Below, one piece after another: positions 8,038 to 16,117 of a DNA stretch of 64,000 bases; the stretch's first letter is position 1, and the number at the start of each line of letters is the position of its first letter. The notes beneath the pieces were generated by a model. That model ran no database searches and was not told where the DNA came from. It worked only from the letters and a program-made list of their open reading frames with translations. Source of the stretch: Palsa-739 sp035532535 (GTDB lineage Bacteria; Actinomycetota; Thermoleophilia; Gaiellales; Gaiellaceae); contig DATKQT010000027.1 in NCBI GenBank assembly GCA_035532535.1, forward strand, positions 1 through 64,000, given 5' to 3'. Made by a program: the position numbers and the translations under genes.

Positions 8038-8634
8038 CGACGTCAGTGTCGACTTCATGTCGGCGGCGGTGAACGGCCAGAGGTAGAGCGCGCGCTCGTA
8101 GCCCTGTGCGTCGACAACGTACGCGGCTTCCGTGTGAACGATGTTGTGCACCACGACGCCGGCGATCGTCTTCTTCTCGTCGAGCACGCCGATGTCGTAC
8201 CCCTTCCACACGGATGCAAGCTGCGACGGCGTTCCGACCGCCCAGCGAAACTCGCTTCCGACACTCCACTTCTGCATGTCCTGCAGCAGGTAACGACGCG
8301 CGTTTCCGAAGACGTTCACGCTGACCGAGACGATCGCGGGGCGGGCCGCCGGCGGTAGGCTCCTGACGACGTCCCCCAGTCGCGCTGCCTCGATCGGGCA
8401 GTAGTTCCGGCACAGCGGATCGAGGAACGTGACGACGACGGTTCGACCGTGGTACGCCGCGAGCGAGACCGGCCTGCCGTTCTGGTCCTTGAGCGAGAAC
8501 ATCGGTGCCCGCTTCGCCCCGGAGGCCCACTTCGTCGCCGGGCCGCCGATGATCGCGCCGCCGGACTGCATGGCGGGCGAGCTCCCGCACCCGGCGAGGA
8601 CCAGAACGGCAACCCCCAAGATCGCCCCGCGCAT
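8026..8634 (-). CDS. SCO1/SenC-type lipoprotein, copper chaperone for oxidase
   Basis: SCO proteins deliver copper to the CuA site of cytochrome oxidase. The 202-residue protein has a lipobox (VLVLAGCGSS, lipidated Cys about 16), a thioredoxin fold and the metal-binding CxxxC (Cys75, Cys79 in DPLCRNYCP). The conserved His is in NIVHTEAAYVVDAQG. SCO usually has the same three-ligand set. It lies next to a two-component system and a full oxidase operon, which supports a role in CuA assembly. ATG at 8634 gives the best signal peptide; GTG starts lie just upstream. Confidence 0.88.
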   Translation of the reverse strand: MRGAILGVAVLVLAGCGSSPAMQSGGAIIGGPATKWASGAKRAPMFSLKDQNGRPVSLAAYHGRTVVVTFLDPLCRNYCPIEAARLGDVVRSLPPAARPAIVSVSVNVFGNARRYLLQDMQKWSVGSEFRWAVGTPSQLASVWKGYDIGVLDEKKTIAGVVVHNIVHTEAAYVVDAQGYERALYLWPFTAADMKSTLTSLSG

Positions 8635-8736
8635 GCGCACGAGTGCCACGGCCCGAGGATACTCGCTCGCCACCCTCAGCATCCTCTCAGGACGGTCTAA
8701 GAGGCTCTCGCAAGCGGCGCGCCCGATCATGCAGAC

Positions 8737-8915
8737 ATGACACTCACAACCGCAATCATCGCCAACGCGATTCTCATGGCCGGCATCGTCGCCGCGCTCG
8801 CGCGCTTCGTCCACGTTCCCTTCTCGATCGAGCGGCACGCGCCGAAGCTCGAGCAACGCCCACGCCGTCGAGGTTCCGGGGCGAGGAAGAGCGCGAGCTC
8901 TCGCTCGCCGCCTGA
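8737..8915 (+). pseudogene. Frameshifted small membrane-protein gene (or sequence error)
   Basis: ATG at 8737 opens a frame with a clear transmembrane start (TTAIIANAILMAGIVAALA) and good codon use up to about 8853. After that, coding-like GC3 moves to another frame, which gives TPTPSRFRGEEERELSLAA and stops at 8913-8915, just before the convergent kinase gene. One missing base near 8854 would rejoin the halves into about 60 residues. Without correction the first frame runs to 9099, deep into the kinase gene on the other strand. Whether this is decay or a base-calling error cannot be told. Confidence 0.5.
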
Positions 8916-8918
8916 CCG

Positions 8919-10001
8919 TTACGGGGCGAGGCCGAGCGCGAGCCGTTCCACGGCGACCGGCTCGGCCTCGACTTCCGCTCCGACCGGCAGGGCGAGCGAG
9001 AAGACGGTCTGCCCGCCGCGGCGCTCGACCGTGCAGCGGCCGCCGTGGGCTCTCGCAATCGCAGCGACGATCGCGAGGCCGAGGCCTACGCCACCCTGAG
9101 CCCGCGTGCGTGCGTCGTCGGCGCGTGCGAAGCGATCGAAGATGCTTTCGATCGCGTCCTCCGGGACGCCCATTCCCTCGTCGGCCACTTCGAGCACGAT
9201 CTCGCCCCCGACCGCGAGCCCTCGCAGCGTGATCCCCGCACGCGGCTCCGTGTACTTGACCGCGTTCTCGAGCAGCGCGTCGAGCGCGCTCCGCAGCGCT
9301 TCGGGATCGACCCGCGCGACCCCGGCGAGATCGAGGTCGAGCCGCCACGAGCGCGGCGCGACCTCCGACCAGCGCATGAACACGTCCTCGAGGAAGCGGT
9401 CGATCTCGACGTCGCGCAGGACGACGAAGTCCGGCTGCTCGGCCTTCGCCAGGAGCAGGAGCCGGTCGACGATGCGCTCCATCCGCTCGAGCTCGTCGAG
9501 CGCGACCGTCAGCTCGGGCGAGTCCGGCGTCTCGCGGCACAGCAGCTCGAGATGGCCGCGCGCGATCGTGACGGGCGTGCGCAACTCGTGCGACGCGTCG
9601 TGGAGGAACCGCTCCTGCCGCTCGAGCAGCGACGCACGCGTATCCGCGACCGCTTCCACCTGGCGCAGCGCCATCTGACGTCTGCGCGCATGCCACACCA
9701 TCGCGAGGAACATCGCCGACATGAGCGGCACCTCGAACAGCTCGCCCCAGAGCTGGATGCCGTTGAACGCGTCCGAGAGGATGCTCGCGCCCGTCGCGAG
9801 GATGACCGTCGAGAGGATGAGGCCGGTCACACCGGGCGACCACACGCGGAACCCGTAGACGATCGTCAGGCTGATCCACACGAAGTGGAACGGCACTGTC
9901 TCCCAGGCCGGCCACGCGATCATGGCCAGCCAGTTCGCGATCGCGAAGAGGCCCCACAGGACCTCGACGGCGTTACGCTGCAGCCAGCCTGTAGCCCGCA
10001 T
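8919..10001 (-). CDS. Membrane sensor histidine kinase
   Basis: The 360-residue kinase has four or so hydrophobic segments in the first 105 residues, with little extracytoplasmic domain, so it probably senses through the membrane. HisKA follows with FLHDASHELRTPVTIARGH (phospho-His around 135). The ATPase domain has the N box (DALLENAVKYTE), G1 (VADEGMGVP) and G2 (GGVGLGLAIV). Its start overlaps the response-regulator gene by 29 bp. Together they form a two-component system between SCO and the oxidase genes, which suggests control of respiration. The input signal is unknown. Confidence 0.92.
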   Translation of the reverse strand: MRATGWLQRNAVEVLWGLFAIANWLAMIAWPAWETVPFHFVWISLTIVYGFRVWSPGVTGLILSTVILATGASILSDAFNGIQLWGELFEVPLMSAMFLAMVWHARRRQMALRQVEAVADTRASLLERQERFLHDASHELRTPVTIARGHLELLCRETPDSPELTVALDELERMERIVDRLLLLAKAEQPDFVVLRDVEIDRFLEDVFMRWSEVAPRSWRLDLDLAGVARVDPEALRSALDALLENAVKYTEPRAGITLRGLAVGGEIVLEVADEGMGVPEDAIESIFDRFARADDARTRAQGGVGLGLAIVAAIARAHGGRCTVERRGGQTVFSLALPVGAEVEAEPVAVERLALGLAP

Positions 10002-10641
10002 GGCGAACCGTCTCGATGTGCGCTTCCGGCCCGAGCTTCCGCCGCAGGCGGCGCACGCAGACGTCGACGACGTTCGAGCCCGGGTCGAAGTCGTACCCCC
10101 ACACGTCGGCGAGCAGGCGCTCGCGGCTGATCACTTCGCCCACGTGCAGGAGCAGGTGGTGCAGCAGGCGGAACTCGCGGTCGGAGAGATCGGTGACGAG
10201 ATCGCCGACGCGAGCCTGGCGGCGCGCTAGGTCGAGCAGCACGCACCCGGCGTGGAGCACGTGCTCGTCCTCGCCGGGCGGAACTGTGCGGCGCAGCTGC
10301 ACGCGGATGCGGGCGAGCAGCTCGTCGAGCGCGAACGGTTTCGACACGTAATCGGTGGCGCCGAGCTCGAAGCCCTTGAGCTTCGTGCGCAGGTCGCCGC
10401 GCGCGGAGAGGACGACGACCGGGAGCTGCGGGCGTTCGCGGTGGAGCTCGTGCAGGACCCGAAGGCCGTTCATTCCGGGGAGCAGGAGGTCGAGGACGAC
10501 GAGGTCCCACTCGCCGGCGCGCGCGAGCGAGAGGCCGTCGGGGCCGTCGTCGGCGGTGACGACGCCGTAGCCCTCCGCTTCGAGACCACGCCGAACGAAG
10601 GCCTGAATCCGTGTCTCGTCCTCGATCAGCAGGATCCGCAT
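9973..10641 (-). CDS. OmpR/PhoB-type response regulator
   Basis: The 222-residue regulator has a receiver domain (acidic pocket IEDE, phospho-Asp in LVVLDLLLPG near residue 51, Lys in YVSKPF). A winged-helix DNA-binding domain follows (LSDREFRLLHHLL, then SNVVDVCVRRLRRKLG). It is the first gene of the pair and overlaps the kinase start. Upstream, GAGGGGG supplies a Shine-Dalgarno, and a TAGAGT -10 lies 14 nt before the ATG. It is divergent from the oxidase operon across a palindromic site, so it is the natural candidate regulator of that operon. Confidence 0.93.
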   Translation of the reverse strand: MRILLIEDETRIQAFVRRGLEAEGYGVVTADDGPDGLSLARAGEWDLVVLDLLLPGMNGLRVLHELHRERPQLPVVVLSARGDLRTKLKGFELGATDYVSKPFALDELLARIRVQLRRTVPPGEDEHVLHAGCVLLDLARRQARVGDLVTDLSDREFRLLHHLLLHVGEVISRERLLADVWGYDFDPGSNVVDVCVRRLRRKLGPEAHIETVRHAGYRLAAA

Positions 10642-10655
10642 CGTTCCCCCTCGCG

Positions 10656-10684
10656 ACTCTAACCCGGTTGCAGATGACCTGTAA
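10656..10684 (-). promoter_or_regulatory. Predicted promoter of the OmpR-type regulator/kinase pair
   Basis: On the reverse strand a TTACAG -35 (10679-10684) and a TAGAGT -10 (10656-10661) are separated by 17 bp. The ATG follows 14 nt after the -10, with GAGGGGG between. Confidence 0.45.
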
Positions 10685-10713
10685 ATGACACTGCGGTGAC
10701 AACTTTGTCATTT
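10683..10713. promoter_or_regulatory. Palindromic operator candidate between regulator and oxidase operon
   Basis: AAATGACA (10683-10690) and TGTCATTT (10706-10713) form an exact 8-bp inverted repeat with a 15-bp spacer. A nested TGACA/TGTCA pair lies at 10697-10710. It touches the -35 of the regulator promoter and precedes the cupredoxin/oxidase operon. Binding by the adjacent OmpR-type regulator is inference; that family more often uses direct repeats. Confidence 0.4.
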
Positions 10714-10755
10714 CCAGGCCCCGTTGATCGTGGTCCGGTAGACAACCGGCCGGGG

Positions 10756-11439
10756 ATGCGAGCCACTGGCTTCAAGGTGCTCGGAGTTGCCATCGGATTG
10801 GCCGCCGCAGGGCTGCTGATCGGGCTATACGTCTCCAAGCTCACCACCGACAACGGTTCGGCCGCGTACACCGTCCCGGTTCAGACCCAGGGCGGGCACA
10901 AGGTCGTCGACCTGTCCATCGAGACGGTCGCCGCCGTCGGCCCGCAGTTCAGCCCGGCCCATCCGGACTACGTCTCCTACCTCGTCCGTGATACCCAGGG
11001 GAAGTGGCTGCGCCGGACCGTCTGGCGCCTGCCGGCGAACGCGACCGTGCACGTGACGATCTACAACTTCGACAGCGCGAGCGGCCTGCGCAACCCGCTC
11101 TACGCGCGGCCGCAGGGGGTGGACGGCAACTCGTTCATGCTCGACGGCAAGCGGACGGTCGTCATCGACCCGAACGACACGTCGCACACGTTTGCGGTTC
11201 CGGCGTACGGGTTGGTCATCCCGCTGTCGGGCATTCCCGACAGCGCAAAGCACCCGTGTGGCTACGCCCCGTGCGCCCTGTCGCTGGACCACCGGACGAT
11301 CACCTTCACCTTCCACACCGGCAAGGCGGGGCACTACCGCTGGCAATGCTTCGTTCCCTGCGCCGCAGGCTGGATCGATGGCTTCGGCGGCCCGATGCAG
11401 ACGATCGGGTACATGGACGGCTTCCTGGACGTCATCTGA
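10756..11439 (+). CDS. Membrane-anchored cupredoxin-like protein, COX2-related
   Basis: The roughly 227-residue protein has one N-terminal membrane anchor (VLGVAIGLAAAGLLIGLYV) and a cupredoxin-like domain. Part of a CuA site is visible: a His in DTSHTFAVP, and C-x3-C in RWQCFVPC. At the position of the usual second His there is Trp, and the Met comes late (GGPM). It may therefore bind a different copper centre. It overlaps ctaC (TGATG), so it belongs to the oxidase operon. A GTG at 10696 would start 20 codons earlier, inside the palindrome; I prefer ATG 10756. Confidence 0.7.
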   Translation: MRATGFKVLGVAIGLAAAGLLIGLYVSKLTTDNGSAAYTVPVQTQGGHKVVDLSIETVAAVGPQFSPAHPDYVSYLVRDTQGKWLRRTVWRLPANATVHVTIYNFDSASGLRNPLYARPQGVDGNSFMLDGKRTVVIDPNDTSHTFAVPAYGLVIPLSGIPDSAKHPCGYAPCALSLDHRTITFTFHTGKAGHYRWQCFVPCAAGWIDGFGGPMQTIGYMDGFLDVI

Positions 11440-12293
11440 TGGCGACGCCTGCATCGAAGCCTTCCGCCGAGCGCGCCGACCACGGCAAGCGCGTCCTCAT
11501 CGTCGGAGCCGCGCTCAGCGTCGTTTCGACGGTGCTCGTGGCCGTTCTCGGCGGCCGCTTCCTGCCGCCCGGGAACGGCAGCGTGCAGGCGACCGGGCAG
11601 GTGCTCGACAACACGGTGATGCTCGCGATCGTCACGCCGGTCATCGCAGGGCTCACCGTCTTCTTCGTCTACGTGCTCTCGCAGTTCCGGCATCGCGGAG
11701 GCGCGCTCGTGGACGGGCCGCCGCTGCGCGACGACAGCCGCGTGCGCGTCTGGTGGCTCGTGGTCACATCCACGACCGTCCTCTTCCTCGCCGGGTTTGG
11801 AACGTACGAGCTGCTGCAGAACGGCTCCGGCGGAGGACAGGGGCCGAACCCGATCGCTGTGCCCGCGGGTCCGAAGCTGCCGGTGCAGGTGATCGCGCAG
11901 CAATGGCAGTTCACGTACCGCTACCCGACCTACGGCGGCCTCGAGACGCCGCAGCTCGTCCTGCCGGCCAACACGTACGTCGAGCTGCACGTCACCTCCC
12001 TCGACGCTATCCATTCCTTCTGGGCCGTCGAGCTCGGCGTCAAGGCGGACGCGAACCCGGGCGTCGACAACATCGCCTTCGTGAAGACGAATGGCCCGAG
12101 CACGTTCCACGTTCGCTGCGCCGAGCTGTGCGGACTTTGGCACGGCTACATGTTCAACAACGGCCGCGTCGTACCGGAGGCGCAGTTCACGGCCTGGGTG
12201 AAGTCGCAGCAGCGTGACTTCGCGCCCCTCTTGAAGTACCTGCCCAAGTACTCGACGAGCTACTTCCCCGACCCGCAGAGGAGAGCCGGATGA
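11439..12293 (+). CDS. ctaC: Cytochrome c oxidase subunit II
   Basis: Subunit II receives electrons at the CuA centre of the aa3/caa3 oxidase. The 284-residue protein has two N-terminal membrane helices, then a cupredoxin domain. The CuA ligands are His in DAIHSFWAVELG, and Cys227, Cys231, His235 and Met238 in CAELCGLWHGYM. The QQWQFTYRYP aromatic electron-entry region is also present. No haem c CxxCH follows, so this is not the caa3 fusion form. The ATG overlaps the cupredoxin gene stop, and its own stop overlaps ctaD. Confidence 0.95.
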   Translation: MATPASKPSAERADHGKRVLIVGAALSVVSTVLVAVLGGRFLPPGNGSVQATGQVLDNTVMLAIVTPVIAGLTVFFVYVLSQFRHRGGALVDGPPLRDDSRVRVWWLVVTSTTVLFLAGFGTYELLQNGSGGGQGPNPIAVPAGPKLPVQVIAQQWQFTYRYPTYGGLETPQLVLPANTYVELHVTSLDAIHSFWAVELGVKADANPGVDNIAFVKTNGPSTFHVRCAELCGLWHGYMFNNGRVVPEAQFTAWVKSQQRDFAPLLKYLPKYSTSYFPDPQRRAG

Positions 12294-14149
12294 GCGTCGC
12301 CCGCCGCTTCGTCGGCTTCAACCTCTTCACCGCATGCGTGCTCGGCGTCGGCGGCTGGTACGCCGGCTGGTTCTCTGCGCATGCGGTCGTCGGTCCGAGC
12401 CTTCATTTCTTCACGCAGGTCGACTTCAACGAGCTCTCGCTCGTGCTCGGATACATCGGAGGCGTCCTCGGCTTCCTCATCGGGCTCGGCTTCTTCAACT
12501 ATCCGTTCGCGCGCCTGCGGGGATATCCGCCGTCGTTGCGCGAGAAGGAGACCGGCGGGATCGGCCGCTACTTCTCCCTGTGCACCGACCACAAGGTGGT
12601 CGGCATCCAGTACCTCGTCGGGATCGGGCTCTTCTTCTTCATCGGCGGCCTGAACGCGATGCTCATCCGCACGGAGCTGCTCCGGCCCGACCACCAGGTG
12701 TGGCCGGCGGGCACCTATCTGACGGTCGTCGGGATCCACGGCACGATGATGATGGGGATGATGACGAGCGGGATTCTCGGCCCGTTCGCCAACTACCTCA
12801 TCCCGATACTGATCGGCGCGCGGCGCATGGCGTTCCCGCGCATCGAGGCGCTCACGTTCTGGCTTCTGATGGCCGCGGGCGTGATCCTCGAGACGACGAT
12901 CTTCTTCGGCGGCTTCCCCACCGGCTGGACCGGCTACCAGCCGCTCGGGACGCAAGCCAACCCGGGAATCGATTGCTACTACCTCTTCTTCGCGCTCGTC
13001 GGTGTCTCGATGACGCTGCTCGGGCTGAACATGCTCGCGACCATCGTGACCATGCGCGCGCCCGGCCTGACGTGGACGCGACTGCCGATCTTCGTCTGGG
13101 GCGTGCTCTCCACCGCGGTGCTCATGGTGCTGGCGGCGCCGGTGCTGATCGCGACGCTGTCGATGGCGCTCATGGACCGCGTCGTGCAGACGAACTTCTT
13201 CGTGGCGGCGCAAGGGGGTAGTGCGTACCTGTACGAGAACCTCTTCTGGGTCTTCGGACATCCGGAGGTGTACATCCTCGCCCTGCCCGGCTTCGCGATC
13301 GTGCTCGAGATCCTGCCCGTGTTCGCACGCAAGCCGCTGTGGGGCTACCGCCTCGCGGTGGGTGGGATGCTCGGCGTCTCGCTGCTGTCGTGGTTCGTCT
13401 GGCAGCACCACCTGTTCATGAGCGGCATCAACGCCGATCTGCGGCCCTTCTACATGCTCTCCACCGAGCTGATCTCGATCCCGACCGGGCTCACGTTCCT
13501 CTGCGGGATGATGACCCTTTGGCGCGGGCAGATCCGGTACTCGGTGCCGATGCTCTTCTGCCTCGCGTGGTTCTTCAACTTCCTCATCGGCGGTCTGTCG
13601 GGCGTGTTCCTCTCCGACACGCCGAGCGACACGACCACGCACGGCAGCTTCTTCTCGATGGCGCACTTCCACTACACGATCATGGGCGGGCTCGTCTTCA
13701 CGTTCTTCGCGGGCATCTACTACTGGGTGCCGAAGATGACGGGCTTCGAACTGAATGAACGGCTGGGGAAGATCCACTTCTGGACGATGTTCGTGTTCTT
13801 CAATCTGACGTTCTTCCCGCTCTTCATCGCAGGCTTCAAGGGACAGCCGCGCCGCGTCGTGACCTACCCGCACGGCCTCCAGTTCCTGAACGACTGGGTT
13901 TCGGTCTCGGCGTTCCTGCTCGGCGGCTCGCTGCTGCTGTTCCTCTACAACTTCGTGAAGTCGCTCGTGTTCGACCGGATTCCGGCGCCGGCCGATCCGT
14001 GGGGCTCGAAATCGATCGAATGGCAGCTGCCGTCGCCGGTGCCCGTGCAGAACTTCGACCGCATTCCGGTCTTCTCCAGCGATCCGTACGGCTACGGCGA
14101 GGTCGGCCCCACCGCGGTTCCGGCAGGCGCGCCGGCGGGGATGAGCTGA
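12290..14149 (+). CDS. ctaD: Cytochrome c oxidase subunit I (A-type haem-copper)
   Basis: This 619-residue core subunit reduces O2 and pumps protons. Motifs include GIHGTMMM (haem a ligand), WVFGHPEVYI (CuB His, cross-linked Tyr and the A1-type Glu, about 318-327), WQHHLF (CuB His pair, about 370) and MAHFHYTIMGG (haem ligands, about 455-465). The GHPEVY form places it in the A1 subfamily with a D-channel Glu. Roughly 60 extra N-terminal residues contain two more hydrophobic segments than minimal subunits. ATGA overlap with ctaC supports coupled translation. Confidence 0.97.
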   Translation: MSVARRFVGFNLFTACVLGVGGWYAGWFSAHAVVGPSLHFFTQVDFNELSLVLGYIGGVLGFLIGLGFFNYPFARLRGYPPSLREKETGGIGRYFSLCTDHKVVGIQYLVGIGLFFFIGGLNAMLIRTELLRPDHQVWPAGTYLTVVGIHGTMMMGMMTSGILGPFANYLIPILIGARRMAFPRIEALTFWLLMAAGVILETTIFFGGFPTGWTGYQPLGTQANPGIDCYYLFFALVGVSMTLLGLNMLATIVTMRAPGLTWTRLPIFVWGVLSTAVLMVLAAPVLIATLSMALMDRVVQTNFFVAAQGGSAYLYENLFWVFGHPEVYILALPGFAIVLEILPVFARKPLWGYRLAVGGMLGVSLLSWFVWQHHLFMSGINADLRPFYMLSTELISIPTGLTFLCGMMTLWRGQIRYSVPMLFCLAWFFNFLIGGLSGVFLSDTPSDTTTHGSFFSMAHFHYTIMGGLVFTFFAGIYYWVPKMTGFELNERLGKIHFWTMFVFFNLTFFPLFIAGFKGQPRRVVTYPHGLQFLNDWVSVSAFLLGGSLLLFLYNFVKSLVFDRIPAPADPWGSKSIEWQLPSPVPVQNFDRIPVFSSDPYGYGEVGPTAVPAGAPAGMS

Positions 14150-14835
14150 TGACCGAGTTCGCACACACCGGCGCCGACTACTCGATCGTCGAAGCCGAGG
14201 ATCCGGAGGTCCTGTCCCGCAATCTCACCTCCGCGGGGCAGCTGCTCGCGGGCGCGACTGCGTTCTTCTTCCTCGCGTTCGTCTTCGCGTACTTCTATCT
14301 CCGCTCGGTAAACAACGCCGGCCTGTGGAAGCCGAAGCATGTGAGTGCGTCGGTGACGTGGGGGACGATCATCATGGCGTGCATCGTGGCAAGTGCGATG
14401 CTCGTCCGTTTCGGCAGGATCGACCACACGGCCGGCCGGCGTGAGGCGTTCCGCCTCAAGGCGCTCCTCGCGCTCCTGCTCGGGCTCGCGGCGCTCGTGC
14501 TGCAAGTGCTCGCTTGGCATAAGGCCGGCTTCGGCCCCGCAGACGGCGGCTACGCCAGCGTCTACTACGGCTGGACGGCGTTCCTGTTCCTGTTCGTCTT
14601 CTGCACCTTGTTCTGGCTCGAGACCGTCCTGGCGACGTCGTGGCGGTACCGCCACGATCCGGTGGGAGCAGCCGTCGTCGCGCCCGGGCACGCGTCGGGT
14701 GATCCGCACCGGACCGCGCACGACATCCGCAACCCCGTCGAGCTCAACCGCGCCTCGCTCGGCGCGCTCAGCTTCTACTGGACGTTCCTCGCCGGCATCG
14801 CCGTGCTGACCTGGATCGTCCTCTACCTCATTTAG
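14149..14835 (+). CDS. ctaE: Cytochrome c oxidase subunit III
   Basis: The 228-residue protein has the five to six membrane helices of COX3, with typical stretches FFFLAFVFAYFYLR near residue 45 and LSFYWTFLAGIAVLTW at the end. Its N-terminus is soluble and acidic. A loop near 185-200 is His-rich (PGHASGDPHRTAHD). The ATG overlaps the ctaD stop (TGATG), and ctaG starts directly after its TAG. It stabilises subunit I and the proton-uptake route. Confidence 0.9.
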   Translation: MTEFAHTGADYSIVEAEDPEVLSRNLTSAGQLLAGATAFFFLAFVFAYFYLRSVNNAGLWKPKHVSASVTWGTIIMACIVASAMLVRFGRIDHTAGRREAFRLKALLALLLGLAALVLQVLAWHKAGFGPADGGYASVYYGWTAFLFLFVFCTLFWLETVLATSWRYRHDPVGAAVVAPGHASGDPHRTAHDIRNPVELNRASLGALSFYWTFLAGIAVLTWIVLYLI

Positions 14836-15603
14836 ATGGACCCTCTGCCCCTCGTCGTGTGCGGCGCGGCGGCGCTGCTGTACGCGCTCGGGCGGCGGGG
14901 GAAGGTGCGCGTCTGGCGCGAGGTGTCCTTCTACAGCGGGGCCGCGGCGGCGTTCGTCGTGCTCGAGCCGCCGTTCGACGGCTGGGCGGATCACTGGCTC
15001 TCGGCACACATGGCGCAGCACGTCGTTCTCATGACGGTCGTCCCGCCGCTCGTCGTGCTCGGTCGCCCGTGGCCGCGCCTGTGGCTCCCGTTCCCGCTCT
15101 CGGCCCGGCGCGCCGTCGGCGGTGCGCTGTCGAGCTCGGCGCCGTTCCGTCGGGGCGGCAGCTTCCTGATGCGCCCGCCTGTCGCGCTCGCCGTCCAGTC
15201 GGCCGCGATCGGCGTCTGGCACATCCCGGTGTTGTACGACGCGGCGGTTCACAGCGAATCGGTACACGTGTTCGAGCACGTGTGCTTCGTCGCACCGGCG
15301 CTCGTCTTCTGGGGCGCGCTGCTCGACGCTCCGCCTGTGCGCGCGCGCATCGACCATCTCTGGCGGGCGATCTGGTTCGCGGCCGCGATGGTGCCGGGCT
15401 GGATCCTCGCCATCGTGCTCGCCTTCGCATCGGCGCCCGTGTACGGCGCCTACCCGTCGTTGACCGACCAGCAACTCGGCGCCGGGGTGATGTGGGTGCC
15501 GGGCTCCATCATGTACTTCGTCTTCGCCTTCGCCGCTTTCTACCGCTGGCTCGAGCCGTCGACTGGCGTTGAGCCCCGACCAGAGGAGCTCTCATGGACC
15601 TGA
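14836..15603 (+). CDS. ctaG: CtaG-type oxidase assembly factor
   Basis: The 255-residue, seven-helix membrane protein matches the caa3-type CtaG family, needed for CuB insertion or oxidase assembly. Conserved His-rich helices are visible: HWLSAHMAQHVVLM (about 53-66), GVWHIPVLYD and HVFEHVCFV. The end (GSIMYFVFAFAAFYRWL) is a typical last helix. The ATG abuts the ctaE stop with no gap. It overlaps a 41-codon peptide gene at its 3' end. Confidence 0.9.
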   Translation: MDPLPLVVCGAAALLYALGRRGKVRVWREVSFYSGAAAAFVVLEPPFDGWADHWLSAHMAQHVVLMTVVPPLVVLGRPWPRLWLPFPLSARRAVGGALSSSAPFRRGGSFLMRPPVALAVQSAAIGVWHIPVLYDAAVHSESVHVFEHVCFVAPALVFWGALLDAPPVRARIDHLWRAIWFAAAMVPGWILAIVLAFASAPVYGAYPSLTDQQLGAGVMWVPGSIMYFVFAFAAFYRWLEPSTGVEPRPEELSWT

Positions 15604-15719
15604 TCGCGTCGTTCCTCGCAGGCTCGATTCTCACGCTGGTGCTGCCGGTGGGCCTGCTGATCGTGGTGGCCATCTGGTGGGTGACGATCATGCGGCGGCG
15701 GTCCGGCGGCGACGCATGA
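15594..15719 (+). CDS. 41-residue single-pass membrane peptide in the oxidase operon
   Basis: This short frame begins ATG at 15594 behind GAGGAGCT (15584-15591 region), a good Shine-Dalgarno. It encodes a short N-terminus, one hydrophobic helix (GSILTLVLPVGLLIVVAIWW) and a basic end (MRRRSGGDA). The start overlaps ctaG, and the stop overlaps the ATG of the next gene (ATGA). Position and form resemble the tiny accessory subunits of haem-copper oxidases such as CcoQ. That role is inference. Confidence 0.7.
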   Translation: MDLIASFLAGSILTLVLPVGLLIVVAIWWVTIMRRRSGGDA

Positions 15720-16117
15720 GGGCAGCGGTCGCGGCTCTTGCCGCTGCCGCTGCGCTCGGCGCGGTCGGCGCGGCCGTCGCTCACGCGGTCATCGGACGGA
15801 GCGCCCCGCCGGCCCTGCCGGAGTTGCACGGGCAGGTGAGCTGGGCGCCCGGCACGCGCCTGGCCCCGACGACCGTGCCGCGCGGACGAACCGCGGTGCT
15901 CGCGTTCGTCACTCCCGGCTGCACGGGCTGTCTCGCGGAGTTGCGTTTCGCCGTCGACAAGCTGCCCGTGTCGATCCGTCCGACAGTGATTCGTCGCGTC
16001 GTGAAGCGAGACTCGCTCATCCTCCTCGTCGACCGCAGCGGCGCCGTGCGTACCGGATACACGTTTCCGTTCGCTCCCGCGTTCGTCGAGGGTGACCTGA
16101 GGACGCTCGCACGATGA
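15716..16117 (+). CDS. Exported thioredoxin-fold protein with CxxC
   Basis: The 133-residue product has a signal or anchor sequence (AAVAALAAAAALGAVGAAVA) and a short thioredoxin-like domain. Its redox-type motif is GCTGCLAEL, preceded by VLAFVTP. SCO or TlpA-like copper or thiol chaperones have the same layout, but this one is shorter and lacks the distal His of SCO. It overlaps its neighbours at both ends (ATGA twice). A role in CuA cysteine reduction or copper delivery to the oxidase is likely. Confidence 0.72.
   Translation: MRAAVAALAAAAALGAVGAAVAHAVIGRSAPPALPELHGQVSWAPGTRLAPTTVPRGRTAVLAFVTPGCTGCLAELRFAVDKLPVSIRPTVIRRVVKRDSLILLVDRSGAVRTGYTFPFAPAFVEGDLRTLAR

Noticed and set aside
10696..10755. 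GTG 10696 as start of the cupredoxin gene
   Set aside because: The added 20 residues are not signal-like and would put the start inside an exact palindrome; ATG 10756 stands directly before the membrane anchor. This remains uncertain.
12260..14164. A 634-codon reverse frame opposite ctaD
   Set aside because: It is rich in Arg, Glu, His and Asp with no motif, while ctaD on the other strand has every catalytic residue.
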